Assembly: GCA_947176715.1 (NCBI GenBank)
Contig: CAMWRR010000008.1
Span: 1 to 18,129 of the forward strand
Direction: 5' to 3'
Length of the DNA: 18,129 nucleotides
From: an uncultured Rikenellaceae bacterium
Lineage (GTDB): Bacteria > Bacteroidota > Bacteroidia > Bacteroidales > Rikenellaceae
Under the pieces are notes generated by a model. The model was not told where the DNA came from and made no database searches. It was given only the letters and a program-made list of their open reading frames with translations. A program made the translations under genes and the position numbers. Shown here piece by piece: positions 1 to 7,234 of this stretch; the stretch's first letter is position 1, and every line of letters begins with the position of its first letter.

Positions 1-264
1 ATTTCATCAGAAAAGACGCAGGAGCTTTTCAGCACCTACGGAAAGTCTAATCTCGACAGCGGCTCTCCCGAGAGTCAGATTGCGTTATTTTCTCACCGTA
101 TCAACCACCTCACAGGTCACCTCAAGACTCACAAGCACGACTACAACACACAGCGCGCCCTGTTGAGACTCGTAGGTAAGAGACGTCGTCTCCTCAACTA
201 CCTGATCAAAGTTGATATCGAACGTTATCGTGCCATCGTCAAGGCCCTTAACCTCAGAAAATAA
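1..264 (+). CDS. rpsO: 30S ribosomal protein S15 (5' end cut by window)
   Basis: S15 is a primary binding protein of the small ribosomal subunit that contacts 16S rRNA helices in the central domain. Frame 1 is open from the first base and gives 87 residues ending at TAA. It contains the family signature: KSNLDSGSPESQIALFS near the start, HLKTHKHDYNTQRALLRLVGKRRRLLNYL in the middle (split here as HLKTHKHDYNTQ and RALLRLVGKRRRLL), and the terminal ALNLRK. S15 is normally 88-90 residues, so only the start Met and one or two residues lie outside the window. Isoleucine codons are ATC or ATT, as expected for a highly expressed gene here. A strong hairpin follows 27 bp after the stop, so this is the end of its transcription unit. 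Confidence 0.97.
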   Translation: MSSEKTQELFSTYGKSNLDSGSPESQIALFSHRINHLTGHLKTHKHDYNTQRALLRLVGKRRRLLNYLIKVDIERYRAIVKALNLRK

Positions 265-291
265 CATCCTGTCGAAAGGATTTTCAGAAAG

Positions 292-327
292 AATGCCGGC
301 CGCAAGTGGTCGGCATTTTTCTTTCTC
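292..327 (+). terminator. Rho-independent terminator of rpsO
   Basis: The arms AATGCCGGCC (292-301) and GGTCGGCATT (308-317) form a 10-bp stem with one G-U pair and a 6-nt loop. TTTCTTTC follows. It sits just downstream of the rpsO stop codon. Confidence 0.9.
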
Positions 328-390
328 TGCCGCTCTCGGAAACGGCAACTACCCATCGCCTAAAGAGACAGCCCTATCGTCCACGCATTA

Positions 391-654
391 CTACCGCTCC
401 TCCGCCCCGTTTCTGAACTCCATAGAAGACAGCCCCGTGACACGACGAAAGAAACGGCACATATAAGAGGCGTCCTCGAAATTCAGCTTATAGGCTATAT
501 CCTTGACCGACAGCCGAGTATCTGTCAGATAGGTCTTTATCTCCACAGCGAGTTGCCGGTCGATGAGCTGCTTGGGGGGATATTCCGTGTATTCTCCGGC
601 ATATCTTATAAAGATGTAGGCATCGGGCAGAAAGAGACAATCGCTCTTATTTAA
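391..654 (-). pseudogene. AraC-family regulator, 3' remnant (C-terminal helix-turn-helix only)
   Basis: An 87-codon open frame on the minus strand has no ATG, GTG or TTG start, yet it encodes a clear AraC/XylS DNA-binding C-terminus. LSVKDIAYKLNFEDASYMCR followed by FFRRVTGLSSMEFRN matches the second helix-turn-helix and the family signature (IAYxLNFxdxSYFxRxFKxxTGxSPxeFR). The stretch DAYIFIRYAGEYTEYPPKQL looks like a degraded first helix-turn-helix. AraC proteins are usually about 290 residues, so the sensor domain and the start are missing. The frame begins directly after the TAG stop of the tlpA-like gene, in the same frame, and abuts a copy of the dispersed repeat at 651-722. I infer a decayed gene cut by the event that placed the repeat. 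Readthrough of the upstream TAG would fuse it to the thioredoxin protein, but I see no sign that this happens. Confidence 0.75.
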
Positions 655-722
655 CTACTCCCTACCCCGGGCCTCCGTCACAGGCGGAGTGGGAATTTCT
701 TGCCCACTGCCATGTGCGGCCA
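651..722. repeat. Dispersed repeat, copy A (half copy)
   Basis: This segment aligns with 5891-5953. Shared blocks in the same order are TTAnCTACTC, GGGCCTCCGT, GGAG, and TTTC(T)TGCCCACnGCnAnGTGCGGCC. It covers the stop codon and about the last 22 codons of the minus-strand tlpA-like gene. Only the left half of the longer element (copies B and C) is present. Confidence 0.6.
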
Positions 723-1785
723 TCAACGAGTCTATCGTAGCCTCGGCTTCGACCAAGCGTCTGTGGCGACGCACTATGACACCCTCTCCGTCGAGCACCA
801 CCACGAACGGTAGCTCCTCTACGGCGTAGTTATCGGTGGCGGCATTGTCGCGCACGTGTATGTGGGGCCACGACATGCCCAAGACGTTTATGGCCGTTCT
901 GAAATCGCTATCGCTCTCCTCCCGCACGTTTATGCCCGTAACGGTAAGACCCTCGTCGCCGTAACGGTCCGTCAGAGCCTTGAGCAACGCCGTGTCGTCG
1001 AGACACTCGCCGCACCACGACGCCCAGAAGAAGAGCACCGCCGGACGCCCCTTGCCGACGGCATCGGAGAGGCGGACGGGATTACCGGAGGCATCGGCGC
1101 CGATAACCTCTATAAAGGGACGCCCCTCCGCGCTACGCTCCGCGCGGTGTTTTCTGTTGCGGATAGCCACCAACGGCGGAAGCTCCCGCGAGGGGAGGTA
1201 TGCGACGGTGCCGAGCACGGAGTCTATCTCATGTGCGTCGAGCATGCCCGCCCAGTTGAGCATCACATATCCCGACACTATATTGTCGCGGTTCTCCTCG
1301 ACGCACTCGCCGTAATATTCCGATATATCCTCCTTTATCTCTTTACCGATCGCCGTCAATGCGCTGTCGAGCCTATATCCGGACAACTCGTCGCGGGCCC
1401 GTTCGGTACGTCGCATATATCGGCGATACCTGCTACGGACGTAGTTGTTGACGGCGTTTATCTTGCCGTTAAGCTCCGTACCGCTCAGGTAGGGGGTGAA
1501 ATGTTCGTCGAACGTAACGACCGTCTCGCCCGGCTCGCACACCACTATCCGTTTACGTCCGTCTACCGCTATGTATCTCAGTGCGGGCCTCTCCACGCGC
1601 CCCTCGAACACAAAAGCGCCATTCTCTACCACGACGCTGTCGACAGACTCGTCGTACATATCGTAGAGACGAACCACCGTCCCGTCCTTCACGAAATCGC
1701 CCTCGAACGAACCTATGATAGTGTAACGGCTCCCCGAAGAGCACGAGAAAAGAAGCAACAGTAGCGGGATTACGATATTTTTCAT
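655..1785 (-). CDS. TlpA/ResA-like thioredoxin-fold lipoprotein with N-terminal DUF4369
   Basis: This is a predicted periplasm-facing lipoprotein thiol-disulfide oxidoreductase of 376 residues. The start is placed at MKNIVIPLLLLLFSC, where C15 is the lipidated cysteine. A longer reading to 1905 would run through the rpsT terminator and is not credible. Residues about 20-95 resemble DUF4369, a beta-rich domain common before thioredoxin domains in Bacteroidetes. A helical middle follows, then a TlpA-type domain from about 222: LFFWASWCGEC with the redox pair C258/C261, and the cis-proline P326 in ELPFVVVLD. The usual role is reducing disulfides of cytochrome c maturation or other envelope proteins; the substrate cannot be read from sequence. 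The last 22 or so residues (AHGSGQEIPTPPVTEARGRE at the end) are encoded by a copy of a dispersed repeat and are not family sequence. It stands alone after rpsT. Confidence 0.9.
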   Translation of the reverse strand: MKNIVIPLLLLLFSCSSGSRYTIIGSFEGDFVKDGTVVRLYDMYDESVDSVVVENGAFVFEGRVERPALRYIAVDGRKRIVVCEPGETVVTFDEHFTPYLSGTELNGKINAVNNYVRSRYRRYMRRTERARDELSGYRLDSALTAIGKEIKEDISEYYGECVEENRDNIVSGYVMLNWAGMLDAHEIDSVLGTVAYLPSRELPPLVAIRNRKHRAERSAEGRPFIEVIGADASGNPVRLSDAVGKGRPAVLFFWASWCGECLDDTALLKALTDRYGDEGLTVTGINVREESDSDFRTAINVLGMSWPHIHVRDNAATDNYAVEELPFVVVLDGEGVIVRRHRRLVEAEATIDSLMAAHGSGQEIPTPPVTEARGRE

Positions 1786-1860
1786 GGCTTTAGATGGATA
1801 TGTAACACACGGTAGCGAGACAGCTCCGCGCCCCCTTAAGAGCAGAGCGTGATATACGCC

Positions 1861-1889
1861 AAAACCCACCCGTCTATCGACAAGTGGGT
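1861..1889 (-). terminator. Rho-independent terminator of the tRNA-Glu/rpsT unit
   Basis: Read on the minus strand, ACCCACTTGTC (1879-1889) pairs with GACGGGTGGGT (1864-1874). This gives 11 bp including two G-U pairs, with a GATA loop followed by TTTT. It lies 25 bp after the rpsT stop and upstream of the tlpA-like start. Confidence 0.8.
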
Positions 1890-1914
1890 CTATAATATGT
1901 CGCACCTCCGACTC

Positions 1915-2166
1915 TTAGAGAGAGTTTACGTGGTGAGCTATACCGCTTTTGAGGTTGGCCGCTTTGTTTTTGTGGATGATGTTACGCTTAGCGAGCTTGT
2001 CGAGCATAGCCGATACCTTGGGGAGGAGCTTTTCAGCCGCCTCTTTGTCCGAGGTGTTACGAAGAGCTCTGACCGCGTTACGAGTGGTCTTGTGGTAATA
2101 TTTGTTACGAAGTCTCCTTACGTCGGTCTGACGGATTCTCTTCTTAGATGACTTATGGTTTGCCAT
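1915..2166 (-). CDS. rpsT: 30S ribosomal protein S20
   Basis: S20 binds 16S rRNA early in small-subunit assembly. The 83-residue product starts MANHKSSKKRIRQTDVRRLR, the typical basic N-terminus. It continues with KYYHKTTRNAVRALR, then the conserved KNIIHKNKAANLKS-like region (here KRNIIHKNKAANLKSGIAHH), and its length is normal for Bacteroidetes S20. The ATG is preceded by an A/T-rich leader without a Shine-Dalgarno motif. It begins 38 bp after the mature tRNA-Glu 3' end with no promoter visible between them. Co-transcription from the tRNA promoter is therefore likely, with release of the mRNA by tRNA processing. A strong terminator follows. Confidence 0.97.
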   Translation of the reverse strand: MANHKSSKKRIRQTDVRRLRNKYYHKTTRNAVRALRNTSDKEAAEKLLPKVSAMLDKLAKRNIIHKNKAANLKSGIAHHVNSL

Positions 2167-2204
2167 TATTAGCCTGTGTTTACAAGTAAATACCTTAAAA
2201 TTCG

Positions 2205-2276
2205 TAGTCCGTAGGGGAATCGAACCCCTGTTGCAAGAATGAAAATCTTGAGTCCTAACCCCTAGACGAACGGACC
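2205..2276 (-). tRNA. tRNA-Glu (anticodon TTC)
   Basis: The minus strand folds as a complete cloverleaf of 72 nt. The acceptor arms are GGTCCGT and ACGGACT, paired except for a terminal G-U, with discriminator A. The anticodon stem is CAAGA/TCTTG around the loop TTTTCAT (anticodon TTC), and the T arm is AGGGGTTCGATTCCCCT. The CCA end is not encoded and must be added by CCA transferase. It heads the transcript that continues into rpsT. Confidence 0.97.
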
Positions 2277-2308
2277 GGATGGGATAGTAAATATCTCAAT
2301 CGTGGACG

Positions 2309-2339
2309 CAAAGATATGCAACTTTTTCAAACAAACAAA
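2309..2339 (-). promoter_or_regulatory. Consensus Bacteroidetes promoter for tRNA-Glu/rpsT
   Basis: On the minus strand, TTTG (2336-2339), a 19-bp spacer and TATCTTTG (2309-2316) match the sigma-ABfr consensus TTTG-N19-TAnnTTTG exactly. The tRNA 5' end follows about 33 nt later. The flanking sequence is A/T rich, in contrast with the genes around it. Confidence 0.85.
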
Positions 2340-2487
2340 AAAATGCAAAGAAAAAATTCACCTGCCGCGCCACAACATCCTGATAACATGCAACATATCG
2401 AAGCAAAGCCTACATTATCCTTTCGGCACATGCCTTTACTTACATTTCACTGAATAGCAACGACTTACCCCTCAATACCGACAACAT

Positions 2488-2967
2488 CTACCCCAATCGG
2501 AAAACATGCGAAACCATGCGGAATCCGTGACGCTCAAAAAAAGCGTGGGCGTTATTATTCACTACACCGTATACCAAATATACAGACGCTACTCCTCGGT
2601 CGCATAGCCACCGGCGACCTACATCGAGCAGAATGCCACCGAGCCCGGCACCCCGCATATCGCGCCGCACGATCAAATCGCATATCACACCGAAAGGGAG
2701 ATCGCCGTCAGAGGCTATCTCCACCACGACGAATCCCCGGACGACACCGTCATCCTCGGCTACAAACACCCTACTCGTCGGCGCCGATATCTTATCGACG
2801 ATATACCGTTGCCACTTCCGCTTGCCATCCGCGGCCAACACATCCTCTCTCTCGGCAATCCCCATCTGCAGCTCGCCGTGCGAGACATAAGAGATGTCGG
2901 ACGATACAGTATCCCAGAACAGATCGGACAACGCCTGCACGTCGTCATTCACAGCCTCTCTACACAT
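2488..2967 (-). CDS. GNAT-family N-acetyltransferase
   Basis: This predicted cytoplasmic acetyl-CoA-dependent acyltransferase has 159 residues, a normal single-domain GNAT size. Motif A is clear: FGVICDLIVRRDMRGAGLGG, with the pyrophosphate-binding RGAGLG at about 105-110. The C-terminal NNNAHAFFERHGFR matches motif B, where an Asn/Tyr region and the xFYxxxGF pattern are typical. The acceptor substrate cannot be predicted. It begins 4 bp after the stop of the upstream membrane-protein gene, so the two are almost certainly translated from one mRNA. This raises the possibility that it modifies, or is regulated with, that protein. No clear terminator hairpin follows. Confidence 0.88.
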   Translation of the reverse strand: MCREAVNDDVQALSDLFWDTVSSDISYVSHGELQMGIAEREDVLAADGKRKWQRYIVDKISAPTSRVFVAEDDGVVRGFVVVEIASDGDLPFGVICDLIVRRDMRGAGLGGILLDVGRRWLCDRGVASVYLVYGVVNNNAHAFFERHGFRMVSHVFRLG

Positions 2968-2971
2968 TTTA

Positions 2972-4474
2972 CTATAATTTATTGTTTCGCAGACTAAACA
3001 CTATCAGCATAACGGAGCCGAAAACAATCAACGCCAACGTAAAGGTAATGATAGCCAACCCCACGCTACCGGCAAAATCGTGCATGCCGAACCGCTGTAT
3101 GAACGGCACCTCTATCTGTTGAAACAGAACACCGAACAACGATGCCGCCGAAATACACCCCAACACCACGTTGAGCATACCGGATTGTTTGAGCTTGCGC
3201 ATCTCGCTGATATTGAGCAACGATTGATCAATCTTATCCATCGCATCGTTAAGCCGGGCAATGTCACGCTCCACCTCCAGTCGACGTGCCGTACGCTCGA
3301 ACATGATTTTATGTGAAATGTAGCGTGAGTACTTGACGGCATCGAGTTGCAGAAGCAGCTTGGTGACACGAAGAACCCGCCGGGCATTTTCTTCGAGCAC
3401 TCCGCGGGCATGACGAAGCGACGACACCCGGATGGTGTTATACAGGAAAAGGTCGAGTGCCACGTTGATAGTATACTTCTTGGCCAACACCATCTCCAGA
3501 ATCAACAGATACTCGGGCCACGAGACATGATAGCGCTTGCGTTCGCGCAGATGCGCCTCCCAATCTGTCGGCGATTCCCCTCCCCGCAGACCGTATGTAC
3601 CGAACACGACGCACATATTGGGATTTACCAGAATAAGATCATCGGTATCGATAGCCACGTTAGTGCCGCACACATCGTCGAAACATTCGTCCGTACGGTA
3701 AGGCCACTCGTAAGGATAGAGAGACATCAGCCCCGTGAGCTCCTTGCCGTGCCGACGATAAATATGGTCTATTATCTCCGGCTCTTTCATAGCGGAGAAC
3801 ATACCGCCGGTATGCGCCACATCCTCCCATACGTCCACGTAGACATAGTTCATGTCTTTTGTCTGAGCAAATACCTGATTGCGACCTATCAACCGTTTGT
3901 ACCTGCGCTGAATATCGACGAAATTGTTTATCCCCTCGTCTCCGGGCAGCACCACAGGTACGTCGAGCCACCGACCGCACTCGTCTATGCAGAGGTCCTC
4001 CACTCGCATATCGGTAATGTCGAGATTGATGGTGCTGAACTTTTTGTCGTCGTCGCAACTCCAGTGTTCCGCCCCCATGTTCATAGAAGCGAGCGAGATA
4101 AGATGATCGGTAGATATCGCCTCGCTACACCGGCAATAATCTCCGTCTACCACCATGCGATAGGTAACCGAAACGGTACGCCCGAAGAATACGGAGACCT
4201 CTACGAAGATATGCCCCGAAAGCGTAACCGGATAAGGCTCGTCCAACGACAGGCTGAAATCGAATCCCCTGACACCATAACGCTTTACAGGCGACTCGTG
4301 CAACTCGTCGGTGATGAAGATCTGGCTGTCGATAGAGTTATCCACCTCGACGAATCGCCCCGCGAGTTGCGACACATCGAAATGATCTACGGAGAAGATC
4401 TGGATGTAAACGATAGCGAACTTATTATAACGCAACTCATCCGGGGATTGCAATATATCTTCCATGGGCGACAT
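2972..4474 (-). CDS. Hypothetical membrane protein, large soluble domain plus two C-terminal TM helices
   Basis: I do not recognise this family. The product is 500 residues from the ATG at 4474 (MSPMEDILQSPDELRYNKFA). An ATG three codons in, or a TTG at 4540, are alternatives. There is no signal peptide. Residues about 1-330 look globular and mixed alpha/beta. Residues about 345-430 are long charged helices with coiled-coil character (ERTARRLEVERDIARLNDAM). Two TM segments follow at about 433-451 (MLNVVLGCISAASLFGVLF) and 471-493, with a short positive tail. This order resembles CorA-like channels, but the GMN motif after the first TM is absent, so any homology is speculative. A GNAT gene starts 4 bp downstream. 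A near-consensus -10 (GATATTTG, 4519-4526) lies upstream. Confidence 0.75.
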   Translation of the reverse strand: MSPMEDILQSPDELRYNKFAIVYIQIFSVDHFDVSQLAGRFVEVDNSIDSQIFITDELHESPVKRYGVRGFDFSLSLDEPYPVTLSGHIFVEVSVFFGRTVSVTYRMVVDGDYCRCSEAISTDHLISLASMNMGAEHWSCDDDKKFSTINLDITDMRVEDLCIDECGRWLDVPVVLPGDEGINNFVDIQRRYKRLIGRNQVFAQTKDMNYVYVDVWEDVAHTGGMFSAMKEPEIIDHIYRRHGKELTGLMSLYPYEWPYRTDECFDDVCGTNVAIDTDDLILVNPNMCVVFGTYGLRGGESPTDWEAHLRERKRYHVSWPEYLLILEMVLAKKYTINVALDLFLYNTIRVSSLRHARGVLEENARRVLRVTKLLLQLDAVKYSRYISHKIMFERTARRLEVERDIARLNDAMDKIDQSLLNISEMRKLKQSGMLNVVLGCISAASLFGVLFQQIEVPFIQRFGMHDFAGSVGLAIITFTLALIVFGSVMLIVFSLRNNKL

Positions 4475-4623
4475 AATGTTTAATAGGTTATAAAAATAAT
4501 AAATTTCCCTCGATCGGACAAATATCGACACGATTTTCAAGGCATTTCCCGATATTACGTCGCTATCTCGGAGTCGGACGTATCATACGTATTGTCTATC
4601 CATCCGCCTTTTCATTTTTATCG

Positions 4624-4642
4624 TTATCTTTGCAAAGGATAA
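4624..4642 (+). promoter_or_regulatory. Candidate promoter -7 element within a palindrome, upstream of the family 2 glycosyltransferase
   Basis: TATCTTTG (4625-4632) fits the Bacteroidetes -7 consensus. No good -33 TTTG sits 19-21 bp upstream. The element is half of TTATCTTTGCAAAGGATAA, an inverted repeat with a perfect 10-bp core CTTTGCAAAG. It could be an operator. The implied leader to the ATG at 4808 is about 170 nt. Confidence 0.45.
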
Positions 4643-4807
4643 TCGGCCGGACATTCCGTCTTTGCTTCCGGGAACTTCGTCTCGGCAATGTTTGATCCGG
4701 CATTGTACACGGACCGATTGTCTATGATAATGAAATCCGGGCAAGTTGGCACGAACTCTCCGTCGGCTTCGGCGCGGTCACCTTTAAGGCGACACAAAAC
4801 GACAGGT

Positions 4808-5575
4808 ATGTTACCACGAGTTTCGATAATAACGGTTGTCTACAATGCGGCGGCGGATTTGCGCGTCACATTGGAGAATCTGTTGCAGATAAAATACGAG
4901 AATCTCGAACTGATAGTTGTGGACGGCGGCTCCACCGACGGCACACGCTCCGTCATAGAGGAGTTCTCGTTGCACATAGCCCATTGGGTCAGCGAGCCCG
5001 ACGACGGGATATACGACGCCATGAACAAAGGGTTGCGCATGTCGGGGGGCGATTACGTGTGGTTCGTCAACGCCGGCGACTGTGTCTACGACCCCCATGT
5101 GTTAGAGAACATATTCAAGGGACGGGAGCAATATGCCGACGTGTATTACGGCGAGACGCTCGTAGCGGACGACTGCGGAGCTATAAAGGGGTTGCGACGC
5201 AAGAGGCTCCCCGAAAGGCTCACATGGCACAGCATGCGCAAAGGGATGGTGGTATGCCACCAGTCGTTCATTGCCGCCCGCGACATTGTGCCCATGTACG
5301 ACACCGGATACAGATACGCCGCCGACATCGACTGGGTGATAGAGACACTGCGGCGTAGCAAGAGGATAGAGAACACCCGCTCGGTCATATCGGTATTCCG
5401 ACAGGGAGGGGTCAGCACCGCGCACCGCAAGGAGAGCCTGCGGGAGAGGTTCGGTATAATGCGGCGATATTACGGATTGCCCGTCACCTTATTTTGGCAT
5501 TTGGTATTTCTGTTCGGACTGTTCGCACCCCGTTACAGAAAGATAGGACGGGAGACGAAGGCCCTCTTTCAATAG
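4808..5575 (+). CDS. Family 2 glycosyltransferase (WcaE-like)
   Basis: This predicted cytoplasmic, inverting GT-A glycosyltransferase adds a sugar to a polysaccharide or lipid-linked glycan. The start is placed at MLPRVSIITVVYN (255 residues) because homologs begin with this beta strand. An in-frame start at 4688 would add 40 residues with no family resemblance. Visible motifs are the nucleotide-binding region VVDGGSTDGT (38-46), EPDDGIYDAMNKG (63-75), the DxD-equivalent NAGD (88-91), and ADIDW (172-176). A hydrophobic stretch near 225-240 (TLFWHLVFLFGLFAP) may associate with the membrane. It stands alone, not in a polysaccharide cluster, so its acceptor is unknown. Confidence 0.92.
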   Translation: MLPRVSIITVVYNAAADLRVTLENLLQIKYENLELIVVDGGSTDGTRSVIEEFSLHIAHWVSEPDDGIYDAMNKGLRMSGGDYVWFVNAGDCVYDPHVLENIFKGREQYADVYYGETLVADDCGAIKGLRRKRLPERLTWHSMRKGMVVCHQSFIAARDIVPMYDTGYRYAADIDWVIETLRRSKRIENTRSVISVFRQGGVSTAHRKESLRERFGIMRRYYGLPVTLFWHLVFLFGLFAPRYRKIGRETKALFQ

Positions 5576-5825
5576 AGACGACCCGTCGGAAACGGAGCGG
5601 GAAGATATTGTACTCCGGTCAAATGCAGTTTCTCTGTGAAGATGCCCTACGCAGGCACCGACAAAAAGTTGACCTTAGCAAATAAAAATATTGCCGTCTG
5701 ATAAAAATTCAAAACATCCGCACAATTTAATAAATCAACACAAAAACAGCCTTCAGACACGAATAGGATTATATTCCTCAGCTTTTTTATTATTCCGATA
5801 CGTCACCGAAAAAGGAGCCTGCGGG
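5576..5825. other. Intergenic stretch, no gene seen
   Basis: I find no supportable gene here. Short open frames are not family-like. A weak GAATA/TATTC hairpin near 5761-5775 before a T-rich run could end the glycosyltransferase transcript, but the stem is too short to call. Confidence 0.5.
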
Positions 5826-5850
5826 GGACCGCGCCTCGCGGCGGGCATAA
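5826..5850 (+). repeat. Dispersed repeat arm, copy D
   Basis: The motif GGACCGCGCCTCGCGGCGGGC followed by ATAA (written in two parts) matches the right arm of copy C (7359-7384). It also matches the reverse complement of the arm at 5929-5953, so 5826-5850 and 5929-5953 form an inverted pair about 78 bp apart. Confidence 0.55.
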
Positions 5851-5890
5851 GAGAGGTAGTTGTGGGCATTTAGCGAATAACGCTTATAGA

Positions 5891-6060
5891 TTAGCTACTC
5901 TCCCTTGCGGGCCTCCGTTGGGGGAGAGTTTCTGCCCACCGCGAGGTGCGGCCCGCCGGGTTTTTCGCTACGCTTCAAACCCGCCAAAAGGAAAGTGTTT
6001 GACGGCTCTCGCATTCGCTCAGACCGCATCCGGAACGAATATAAGTTTTACCGGACAGCA
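5891..6060. repeat. Dispersed repeat, copy B (downstream of fabD)
   Basis: About 170 bp aligns with 7235-7400 along its whole length. Shared blocks are GACCTCC/GGCCTCC, TTTCTGC, CCGGG, TTCAAACCCG, GGAAAGTGT, TGACGGC, TCTCGCATTCGCTC, and the end CCGGACAGCA. It contains internal inverted repeats (CTCTCCC/GGGGGAGAG and CGGGTTT/AAACCCG). It carries no coding frame that I can support. Confidence 0.7.
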
Positions 6061-6067
6061 ATAAACT

Positions 6068-6105
6068 AAAAAGGGAGGGGCCATTTTCGACAGCCCCTCC
6101 CTTTT
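6068..6105 (-). terminator. Rho-independent terminator of fabD
   Basis: A perfect 13-bp stem, AAAAGGGAGGGGC (6069-6081) with GCCCCTCCCTTTT (6093-6105), encloses an 11-nt loop. On the minus strand it is followed by TTTTT and lies 15 bp after the fabD stop. Confidence 0.92.
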
Positions 6106-6119
6106 CGTTATATTTATTA

Positions 6120-6998
6120 TTAGTTCTTAGCCTCTGTCGCCACCTCTTTCGACACCTTCTTGACGAGACCGCAGAGGACAGAGCCGGGACCCACCTCTAT
6201 GAATGTGTCGGCACCGTCGGCTATCATGTTCTGCACGGTCTGTGTCCAGCGCACGGGGGCTGTCAGCTGTGCTATGAGGTTTGCTTTGATCTTTTCGGGA
6301 TCGGTGTAGGGCTTGGCGTCCACGTTCTGGTAGACGGGGCATATCGGGGCCTTGAAAGGCGCGGCTTCAATAGCGGCCTGAAGCTCCACGCGTGCCGACT
6401 CCATCAGGGGCGAGTGGAACGCGCCGCCTACATTGAGTTTGAGGGCACGTTTGGCACCCTTCTCGGTGAGTATCGCACACGCCTTGTCGATACCCTCTAT
6501 GGAGCCGGATATCACAAGCTGACCGGGACAGTTGTAGTTGGCCGCAACCACCACCTCGGGTATCGACTGGCACACCTCCTCAACCGTCTTGTCGTCGAGA
6601 CCTATTATGGCAGCCATCGTAGAGGGGGCCGCCTCGCAGGCCTTCTGCATGGCCAAAGCACGCTTCGACACTAATTTGAGACCATCCTCGAAAGAGAGGG
6701 CGCCGGCAGCCACCAATGCCGAGAACTCACCCAACGAGTGGCCCGCCACCATGTCGGGGGCGAACTCCGCGCCGAGCGATTTGGCCAATATCACCGAGTG
6801 CAGGAATATGGCCGGCTGTGTCACCTTGGTCTGCTTGAGCTCCTCGTCGGTGCCGCCGAACATTATGTCGGTGATGGAGAAGCCGAGGATGTCATTGGCT
6901 TTATCGAACATTGCCTTTGCTTCGGGCAGGGTGTCGTAGAGGTTCTTGCCCATGCCTACGAACTGAGCCCCCTGGCCGGGGAATACGAATGCTTTCAT
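6120..6998 (-). CDS. fabD: Malonyl-CoA:acyl carrier protein transacylase
   Basis: FabD moves the malonyl group from CoA to ACP, supplying the extender unit for fatty acid elongation in the cytoplasm. The 292-residue product has the expected length and all hallmarks. FPGQGAQ (6-12) contributes the oxyanion region, and GHSLGE contains the nucleophile S88. R113 in SKRALAMQ binds the malonyl carboxylate, NYNCPGQLVISG lies at 154-165, and AFHSPLM carries the catalytic H195. It is transcribed alone from its own promoter to a strong terminator, not within a fab cluster. Nearly identical-orientation copies of a 170-bp repeat flank it on both sides. An inverted repeat inside its promoter suggests regulation by a DNA-binding protein. 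Confidence 0.97.
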   Translation of the reverse strand: MKAFVFPGQGAQFVGMGKNLYDTLPEAKAMFDKANDILGFSITDIMFGGTDEELKQTKVTQPAIFLHSVILAKSLGAEFAPDMVAGHSLGEFSALVAAGALSFEDGLKLVSKRALAMQKACEAAPSTMAAIIGLDDKTVEEVCQSIPEVVVAANYNCPGQLVISGSIEGIDKACAILTEKGAKRALKLNVGGAFHSPLMESARVELQAAIEAAPFKAPICPVYQNVDAKPYTDPEKIKANLIAQLTAPVRWTQTVQNMIADGADTFIEVGPGSVLCGLVKKVSKEVATEAKN

Positions 6999-7034
6999 TA
7001 TTTTCGTCAGTTTGGTTTATTCTTCTTGTCGCGA

Positions 7035-7065
7035 CAAATATAGGCATAATTGCCTAATTGCGAAA
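7035..7065 (-). promoter_or_regulatory. fabD promoter with embedded palindrome (candidate operator)
   Basis: On the minus strand TATATTTG (7035-7042) matches TAnnTTTG. TTTC (7062-7065) lies 19 bp upstream, one mismatch from TTTG. Within the spacer, TAGGCA (7041-7046) and TGCCTA (7051-7056) form a perfect 6-bp inverted repeat around TAAT, a typical site for a dimeric repressor. The ATG follows about 37 nt after the -7 element. Confidence 0.65.
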
Positions 7066-7234
7066 ACAAAAGGAATGCGTCTACTCTCTCATCGATGCGG
7101 GAAAGCCTTTACCCGCTTGCGTTGCGTGTCGTGCGCTTTGCTGTGTATCTCGGCTTTCTACACCAAGGCGATGTTGCTGTCACCTCAGACTATGCGAAAA
7201 ATCTCCGCTTACCGCAAGGCGCACCCTATCTAAC

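Noticed and set aside
1786..1905. N-terminal extension of 40 residues on the tlpA-like protein
   Set aside because: It would run through the rpsT terminator hairpin, and the internal Met starts a perfect lipoprotein signal.
5617..5674. GGTCAA/TTGACC inverted repeat after the family 2 glycosyltransferase gene
   Set aside because: Only 6 bp, 46 bp apart, with no terminator or element features. Likely chance.
5691..5873. Open frame of 60 codons (+)
   Set aside because: Its C-terminal half is repeat arm D. No family resemblance and no promoter.
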